Positions 57,236 through 64,000 of a stretch of DNA of 64,000 nt are shown here, in pieces. Source of the DNA: Drosophila miranda (taxonomy: Eukaryota > Arthropoda > Insecta > Diptera > Drosophilidae); the NCBI RefSeq assembly GCF_003369915.1, contig NC_046676.1, positions 6,696,001-6,760,000 of the forward strand, in the 5' to 3' direction. Numbering within the stretch: position 1 is the first letter of the stretch; every line of letters starts with the position of its first letter. The notes under the pieces were generated by a model. That model saw only the letters and a program-made list of their open reading frames with translations. It did not search any database and was not told the DNA's origin. The position numbers and the translations under genes were made by a program.

Positions 57236-60200
57236 CTACGGTAGCACTTTGTGCACGCTGTGCATTTGGATGAACGCCTCCAGTTGCATAGGTATCAGAC
57301 CCTTGAAGTTCAGCCTGTGGGTGGCTATTGTGCGGGCCGCCAGACACTTGAGGCTGGTGTGGGCATTCTGATGACCGTGCAGTAGGTTGGCCAAGGTAGC
57401 TACAAGGCGGAGGACATGGTTAGTGGATGATGCACTGATGATGAAATGACGCACTTACCCAGGCCAGACTTGCAGGCCGCGGCCGCTGTCTGTCCCGCAG
57501 CATTAACTGCATCCAAGTGGGCTCCTGCCTCCACGAATAGCTGGAGAATGCGTGCCATTTCGCCCTGTCGGTCTTGCGAGGAATTCACTTTGGACACCAG
57601 TACGTGCAGAGGCGTGTTGCGAGCTGCATCCACGGCCACCACAGAGGCCCCGCAGTGGACCAAGACGAGGGCAGTGGCATAGCAGGGGAACCTATTAGCA
57701 GAGAGTGGTGACTGTACCCATAGTCGCAGATGGAGCTAACCACTTCGTGGCTTACCTGCACATCTCATTCGTGTAGAATTCATCCACAGGCATCACACCA
57801 TTGACAGCGATGTGTAGCAGAGTCTGCCCATCGTTGAGACGAGTGTCGTTCTGTATGAACTTGCGGACCACAAGGAAGAGTTGTTGGATATGCTCTTCGT
57901 TGATGTCCTGGTCCTTCTTGCGACGCGCCAGCTGAGTAACAATCTTGATTAAATACAAAGCTGTAATGCAGTTCTGGTTGTTCTGGTCCTGCAGCAGACT
58001 GGCACACGTATTTGGCTTCGCTTGGCGTATCTTGAACTTGTTGTTCTCTATCTCCTGCTGGCACTTGGTCAGCACGGGCAGAACGTGGTCTAGGGTGAGG
58101 CGGTGATTATCCGCGCGCAGAATTTGGGCAAACAGTTGGGCGAAGCGCAGCAGATCGCGATCCACAGAGACCTGGAAAGGGATGGATGGATTTGCAAATC
58201 AATTTAAATACCTAAGTGAGTGGTGTCTCCATTTCTAGTTACATTGTTACGCATGCGGAGATCGATGGCATAATTCCACAGCACCTGGCACTGGTCGAAG
58301 CGACCATGGTCCGCCATCACAGCTCCACGGTAGACAATGGCCTGAGGGACGTCCGGATTGTTGCGTCCCAGAATGCGCTCTCGTATGGCCAGCGACTCCA
58401 TGTGTATGGAGTGATGGTTCAGCTTGATGGCGTTCAGCTCGGGCAGGTTCTCGGTCTCAAACCAACTGTCATAGGCGGGCACTGGCGGCTGAACCTTCTT
58501 GCGGATCACGCCACGGGGATCGCTGTAACGTAGCTGCATGGCCCGCAGCAGATAGCTGTAGGCCCGATTGATGTCGTACTTGGTCTTGTCATTGGCATAA
58601 GTGGCGCCGAGTAGTTCCAATGCTGTGATCTGCTCCTCGAGGCTCATCAGATCCGGCCGCTGTATGAAGGCCTCGACGACATCGTCATTCAGCCGCTCGG
58701 CTGCTTGCAAGGCGGGTGTTATGCCGATTTCATTCTTCTTTAATGTGGCTCCATGATCCAGCAAAACCAGCACCACATCCAGGTTGCTGCTCTCGGCCGC
58801 ATAGTGCAGAGCAGTAGCTCCGCACAACGCCTGATCGTTGGGACGCGAACCGTTCTGCAGTAACGTTTTCACGACTAGATGGTGCCCCTTGTAGGCGGCA
58901 ATCATCAATGTATTGTTGTTGAACAGATTTGTGGCATTTACATCGGCTCCGTGCTCTATCAGGAACTGGACAATGTCCAGGCGTCCTAAAATGGGATGGA
59001 AATATATGAATAAAGCTCAGAGAAGCACTAGTTCGTAGCACTACCTTCGTAGCAGGCAGCTCTCAAGGGCGATGATTGCGCCTTGGTATTGTGATTGATA
59101 GCCGCTCCTGCCTGGACCAGCATCTTTACGATCTGTAGATGTCCCATGCCAGCAGCCACCCACAGGGCTGTGGCCCCATACACCACCAGGCCATCGAAGA
59201 TGACATTGCATTCCCTCTCCAGATCCACATCGTAGTGCGAGAGAAGGGTCTTCACAAACGTCACATTGCCCGACATGGCGGCCATCGTCAGCGGGGTCAG
59301 CGATTGTCCATCTGGCTGATCGAAATTCTACAGAGAAGGGGAGAGTGAGTGAGCATGAGAATTAGACGGGTTAGCGTATGATGTGCGTGCGCAGCCGTTT
59401 CACAGTCAAGGTTGGACGAAAATAGTGCGTCGGAAAATGTAAAACGAAATGTAAAGCATAAATCTTTGGGAAAAACCGTGCGGAGCAGAGCTCTTGTCAC
59501 TTGGTCGGCACGCTGGTGGCGGGGGCCAACCGCTTTCTTTGTTCGCCTTTTGGCACGGCGAGAGTACAAATTACAAGCCAGCGCCATATGAATGCAGGGA
59601 AAACAGCATCCAGGCTGGCCAAAGTCCAAGCACAAGGCGATTCGCGGATGACAATTGCGTATTGGCCTTGCATTTAGAGAGCATTTGGGTCAAGAAACTG
59701 CTGGCTGCGGGGGTCGGCACTCACCGCCGGATACGTTATGTAGCTGGACACGGGCATGGTGTCGTTAGCACCACGCCAGAAGCTCGGTCCTGGCCAGGCG
59801 GACTCGTACCAGCGTTTCCGTGTGCTGCAACAATGTTATAGAGAGTGATGTTTGTGAGCTCAGCCCCAAGCGATGGAGGAGGAAATCTATTACCGATACA
59901 GCTCCGCGTTCATGGCCTGGAATCTAATTTTTAACTGACAGCTGCCGAGGCATAGAAGGTCCTGCCAGGCCGGACGAACGCCGAAAAAATTCGATAAAAC
60001 TTCGCCAGTGAAACGAGCTCTCGATTCCCAACCCTAAGTTAGCATATGAAAGATACACTCGTAAAGGGAAGGCTCAGGCTCAGACCCATTGGTCTTTGGG
60101 GGTTGAATCAAAAGGGAGAGAGCAGACCGCCTGCGCACGAGCCCTCGGCCCAAACAGCTGTTCCCGGAGAGAGGTCCTTGCATACCATCCAGGGGTTTGT

Positions 60201-61445
60201 TTACCGCCCGCAGCTGTTTCCCTGCATTCCACAGTCATCGAAAAAGAGGAAGAGTAAGCCGCTGCATAAATTCGACTTTTGAACGCAAAATTCAATCGTA
60301 TTTCAGACTCCATAAAGATTAGACCTACGTTGCATTATTTATGGGATTGGATTTGTGTTCGATTAGATTACGGCCAATCTCTCGATCAGATCCCCTCTCT
60401 CCTGCCAAGAGGTGTGCACAAAATTTGGTTAGTAAACAAATTAATAAACACACATTTCAGGAAACCGAAAATTATTCGATCTGGCGCCAGGCCAAATTCG
60501 TGTCCAGAGAGGTACCGACTGGTCCCTTGTCCGCCCCCCCCTCCCCTCTACGCCCAGCCATGAGTAATTGGTCAAAGATGGTTTTCCGAGTGCCTGTTTC
60601 CATCAGATATTTCAATGTGACAGTGACTGTGCAGGCCTTAAATAGAGTTTAGTGTGCGCGAATCGATCATTAAGTTTGCAAATTAACAGAATTACTGTTT
60701 ACTTGTCTTTTTGGCAGGCAGTAAAGTTATAAACGAGTACGGTGAATGTCCATTAAGCAAGGCATACATATGCTACACAAATGTTTTTTTTTAATAAAGA
60801 TTTGTATATGTATGTATGTATGTATATCTGTGGATGGTACATTATAACTTTGGAAGCGAAAAAAATTTTACTTTTTCCTATTTATCGAGTGCCTACTGTA
60901 TATTGGAAAGAGCATATGGAGCTCTTCTCATTCCCGTTCTTTCTCTCTCACACTTTCCCATAAACAATGACAAACCAAGTAAATACCCAAAAACCAGCAA
61001 TGGATCGTATAAAATGCGCTCTATGCGGCAGCAGACATCAAGTTTACATATAAACCAAATACGTATACATATAGCAATGATTTTCATTAATGACGCAGTA
61101 GTAAATACAGGCAGCGCGCAGCTCGTTTCCATGCCATAACACTGCTGCACCTGCCAAACCATAGGGTACGGTACTCACTGTATTGACCAGGTATGTCTGC
61201 ACCGCCTTGCTGTTGGCGGTGTTGAGAGCCTCTACGAATCTCATCATCTGGCTGCTCCGGGCGGCCAGGTAAAGAGTGTTCAGCTGCTGTAGCTTGAAGT
61301 GTTCCTCATGAGGGAACTTTTCGCGCAGCTCCTCGCTGATTTCCACGAGCATGCCGTGGGCCATGTTAAAGTACTCAAAGTCAAGTGGATAGCCATTGTA
61401 GAACGATGTATTCTCCTCCTGAAGCTCTTCCGGATCGACTTCCAT
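57236..61445 (-). CDS. Fem-1: Fem-1: ankyrin-repeat CUL2 substrate receptor
   Basis: CDS complement(join(57236..57399,57459..57691,57756..58171,58243..58985,59045..59327,61179..61445)), 701 residues, phases consistent. FEM1 proteins recruit substrates bearing C-terminal degrons to CUL2-ELOB/C ubiquitin ligases. About seven ankyrin repeats (about residues 55-330; for example [25 protein letters not shown] and [25 protein letters not shown]) are followed by the FEM1-specific TPR-like region ([42 protein letters not shown]). Two more ankyrin repeats and the VHL-box end [18 protein letters not shown] close the protein. The N-terminal extension [21 protein letters not shown] is longer than in vertebrate FEM1. 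A second set of 5' exons at 59725-59913 appears to give another N-terminus. Confidence 0.92.
59725..59913 (-). CDS. Fem-1: Alternative first coding exons of Fem-1
   Basis: complement(join(59725..59824,59894..59913)). An ATG at 59913 opens six codons ending in a split Arg; after a 69 bp intron the frame continues for 33 codons ([20 protein letters not shown], then [12 protein letters not shown]) to a GTGAGT donor in phase 0, the same phase as the Fem-1 exon starting at 59327. The resulting 652-residue protein lacks the first half-repeat of the main form. If exon 1 were joined to 59824 instead, a stop would follow, so this is an alternative start and not an inserted exon. Could also be a small separate gene; no family recognised. 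Confidence 0.55.
59914..61178 (-). other. Fem-1 first intron, upstream part
   Basis: Presumed promoter of the alternative form near 59920-60010. A run of C and T at 60532-60549; TATG repeats at about 60808-60823. No other gene recognised. Confidence 0.55.
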
Positions 61446-62620
61446 TTAAAACCTTCACAAAAACAAATACCAAGAGGAACTGAACACTAGCAAACGGAAA
61501 GAAATGAAACGATCGCCAGCGAATCATATGGTTCTTTCCAGTGGTATGCGGTCACACTTAGTGATGCGCTCGATATATGGTTACACTATAATTAATCGTT
61601 TATTCATACATTTCTTTGGAAAAATGAAATACACCTTGAAATATTTTGACATGTTTGAGTAGGTGATTTGAGCTTGAAGCTTCCTTCTTTTTCTTCATTC
61701 TTAGTTGATTTGATTATGTGTGTGTGTTTGCAGTAGGGCATGTGTGAGTGTGGTTTTTTTTGTGTGTACTTAAGCTTTCAAGTGGAATTTTAAACATTGG
61801 GCCAGGGACCTGATAGGGGTTCCTTAACTATTAGTGTGCTTAGTGTGTCAACCTGCCCAATGCAAAATTTTAATCGAGACGTTTATTGGGATCATATTTT
61901 TCCAATAGCCCTCCGACAGTACAGTTGTACATCGTATTTTTTGGAAAACTATGTCTAAACGCAACGATTTGTACGCATCAATGTGTCGATATTTCGTGTG
62001 GGGTAGCGTGGGCACAGCACTTCGCTTTGGGCGCACATCCAAGTTACAATAATTGTTTTAAAACGTCTCGATTAAGCACTTCTCGACAGCAAGCTTCAGC
62101 CGCGAGTGTTTTGTACAAACATTCAATTCTTAGTCTTCACGGGTCTCGTTGTGATGTGTGTTTACGCTTAAATTTTGACATTGTTTCTAATCTGTGTTGG
62201 TGTTGCAAAGGGAAAAGTTCGTAGTGTCATAATTTTTTCATCCTTCGTTCTTATCTTCTATTCAATGGGGTTTTAGTGTCCGTTTCATTGGTGGCTGCAA
62301 TTTTGATATTTTCATAAGAATTCGTTTGGTAGAATAGTGGAATAAGAGTAAGCACTGGCAGCTACGCTACTGCTGAAAGATCACGTTTCGATTCATTCTC
62401 TTTATGTACAAATCCAATGGTATAATACAAGCATGGGCAATTCATAAAATTAATCAACAATCTACAACGTACCCGAGAAGGTAATCTCGACTTGGGATAG
62501 CTTTGCTAATGCACTATATAATAATAATCTACCAAAGCACTACTAGCGAAAAGTAAGGCAAAAAAAAAAAACAAAAATAAAAACTTAATTACTTGCACTG
62601 TAGCCCCTCTCCTGGGAGCT
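61446..62620. other. Spacer between Fem-1 and exuperantia
   Basis: The Fem-1 promoter is at the left end and the exuperantia 3' UTR at the right. exu mRNA is widely transcribed in germline-specific forms with different 3' ends; I see no clear AATAAA close to its stop. Nothing else recognised. Confidence 0.55.
61549..61559. promoter_or_regulatory. Motif 1-like element (GGTCACACT) near Fem-1
   Basis: CGGTCACACTT lies 105 bp upstream of the Fem-1 ATG and matches core promoter motif 1 (bound by M1BP) except the last base. A related GGTTACACT follows at 61579-61587. Confidence 0.5.
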
Positions 62621-64000
62621 TTAGTTGGTGGCAGCAATAGCCACTGGTGTGGACGCCGCCACTGGCGACTTTGGTGGTGATTCCGGGGCCGCTGTGTTCA
62701 GTGTCTCAGCCTTCTTGGGTCCCTTAGCATTGCCAAAGCTGTGGCGAGTGTGGTTGCGTTTGCGATAAGAACGTCCGCCAGTCTTGCCGGGCGAGGGCGA
62801 CTTGGTGGTGGAGTCCGGCACTGGGGCACTGAGTCCGTCGCTCTGGGACTTGTCGCCACCAGCACCGAATTCAGTGCTGGTAGAACGGGAGCTCATGGCT
62901 CCATTCTTTGATGATGCTGCACCGTTAGCCCGAACGCGACGACGAGGGCCATTGCCTTTGGGCTTGAAACTCGGCTTGATTGTCGCCTTGCTTGGGTCGA
63001 AGAAGCTGTCCAGAAGCTCCACCAGCTCGGTCTTTTCCTCGGTCTTCAGGGTATCAATATCGGTCAGAGCCAGTTCCAAGCCCTCCTTGCGCTTCTCGGT
63101 CCAAATAGCTTTTAGAGACTCCAAAGTAAAGCCATTTTCAGCCAGCACGATGCGGAACTTTACAGCACGAACACGATGGTACAGAGTGGTGCGGAAATAG
63201 TACAAGAAGACTGGACGGAACGAGTTTTGGCGGTCCATGTTCTCGTTCTGGGTTTGCAGCTCCATGACGTCCGAGCTGACAAGTTTGGCGAATGGTTTCA
63301 CGGCATTAAACAGGTTAACCAATGCCTCCGAAGACTCTGGCTTTGATGTGCGGTCAGAGTTGGTCAACTGCAGGGCCACTTCGTAGACCATCTTGGCCCG
63401 CACATTGGCACTCCCCTCGAAAACGTCATGCTCCTGATTCTTTCCATTCTTGTGGCCCTTATCGTTGCTGCTGCCGTTTCTGTTGACATTCTCAGGTTTA
63501 TTCTCCTTGTTGGCACTTTCATTATTCGACTTGGCCAAGAGCAACGAAAGCTTGCGACCACAGCTCTTGATATTAGCATCGCCAAGGGAGGTCTTGGCCA
63601 TATTGAAAGTGTTGACAAAAGACTTCACCGTAAGATTGAATCTTTCAATCAGACCGTATTTCTTGAGCGCCTCCAATACCATGTAGGGTATGAATTTACG
63701 CTCCTCGTGATAGAGCATAACGATGCCATCAGTGCTGGGCTGTTTGGCGACCAGCATCTCAAGCCAGTTGAGAAAGTCCATGAGGGCAGCAACCTCCGAT
63801 TTAGATTTGATAATCTGAGAAAAAAGCTAGAATTAGCGGACATAACGGGAGTGTAGGTATGAATGTACCTTGTAGGTCTGCATCGACTTCAGCATGCGAT
63901 AAAAGCCGATCGAAATCACACGAATTTGATGACGCTGACGAGCGGCTGGATTCAGATTCATATACGGCATGATGTACTGCCGGAAGTTGTCCTTTGGAGT
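62621..64000 (-). CDS. exu: Exuperantia (3' part), bicoid mRNA localisation factor
   Basis: Partial at the window edge: complement(join(62621..63814,63869..>64000)), 441 residues visible, in frame to base 64000. Exu is a dimeric RNA-binding protein with an exonuclease-like (EXO) domain and a SAM-like domain; it is needed in nurse cells and oocyte to localise bicoid mRNA, and also acts in spermatogenesis. Visible are the middle of the EXO domain (QYIMPYMNLNPAARQRHQ, ISIGFYRMLKSMQTYK, IVMLYHEERKFIPYM), the SAM-like region (about 200 residues before the C-terminal tail; NSFRPVFLYYFRTTLYHRVR) and the basic RRRVRANG/RKRNHTRHSFG tail. The N-terminus is outside the window. Some obscura-group flies carry two exu genes; I cannot tell which copy this is. 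Confidence 0.93.

Overview
This window is nuclear DNA from a Drosophila-type fly. Genes have several exons joined by 49-70 bp introns with GTRAGT donors and pyrimidine-rich AG acceptors. AT-rich intergenic DNA carries dinucleotide and triplet repeats, and the proteins are recognisable fly orthologues (hillarin, FAM21, rigor mortis, maf-S, DMAP1, Lrt, Fem-1, exuperantia). To my knowledge many of these map to chromosome arm 2R of D. melanogaster, so the window probably belongs to Muller element C. The proteins have diverged enough that this is probably not D. melanogaster; an obscura-group species is my guess, not a demonstration. No CRISPR array, intact transposon, rRNA or tRNA gene was seen.

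Layout. 0.4-6.9 kb: hillarin (minus). 6.9-12.2 kb: non-coding. 12.2-14.2 kb: a DCAF11/WDR23-like WD40 gene (plus). 14.5-16.4 kb: PinX1 (minus), head-to-head with FAM21/WASHC2 (16.8-20.9 kb, plus) across a 0.4 kb promoter with a DRE. 21.3-23.6 kb: an unassigned multi-pass membrane protein (minus). 27.1-33.5 kb: rigor mortis/Gemin5 (minus), with CFAP206 on the opposite strand in one of its introns. 33.6-38.8 kb: a compact block bounded by two inverted copies of a repeat of about 0.35-0.4 kb. It holds a broken fragment of arrow (LRP5/6), maf-S, mitochondrial inner-membrane peptidase 2, and a two-cistron unit of RNA polymerase III subunit RPC10 and YRDC in which stop and start overlap (TAATG). 38.9-40.5 kb: DMAP1 (plus). 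42.0-54.8 kb: Lrt (plus), whose 10 kb first intron splits the signal peptide and contains two minus-strand c-type lysozyme genes. 55.8-56.6 kb: a small one-pass membrane protein with a PPxY motif. 57.2-61.4 kb: Fem-1 (minus). 62.6-64.0 kb: the 3' part of exuperantia (minus, runs off the window).

The genes are mostly unrelated housekeeping and tissue-specific genes rather than one pathway. The most unusual points are: a 23 bp motif found four times in non-coding DNA; the inverted-repeat arms that end at two gene promoters; the arrow pseudogene; the TAATG dicistron; an apparent second coding start for Fem-1; and three proteins whose family catalytic residues look lost (hillarin and both lysozymes). 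All exon joins were read by eye from reading frame, splice signals and phase; no database search was run.
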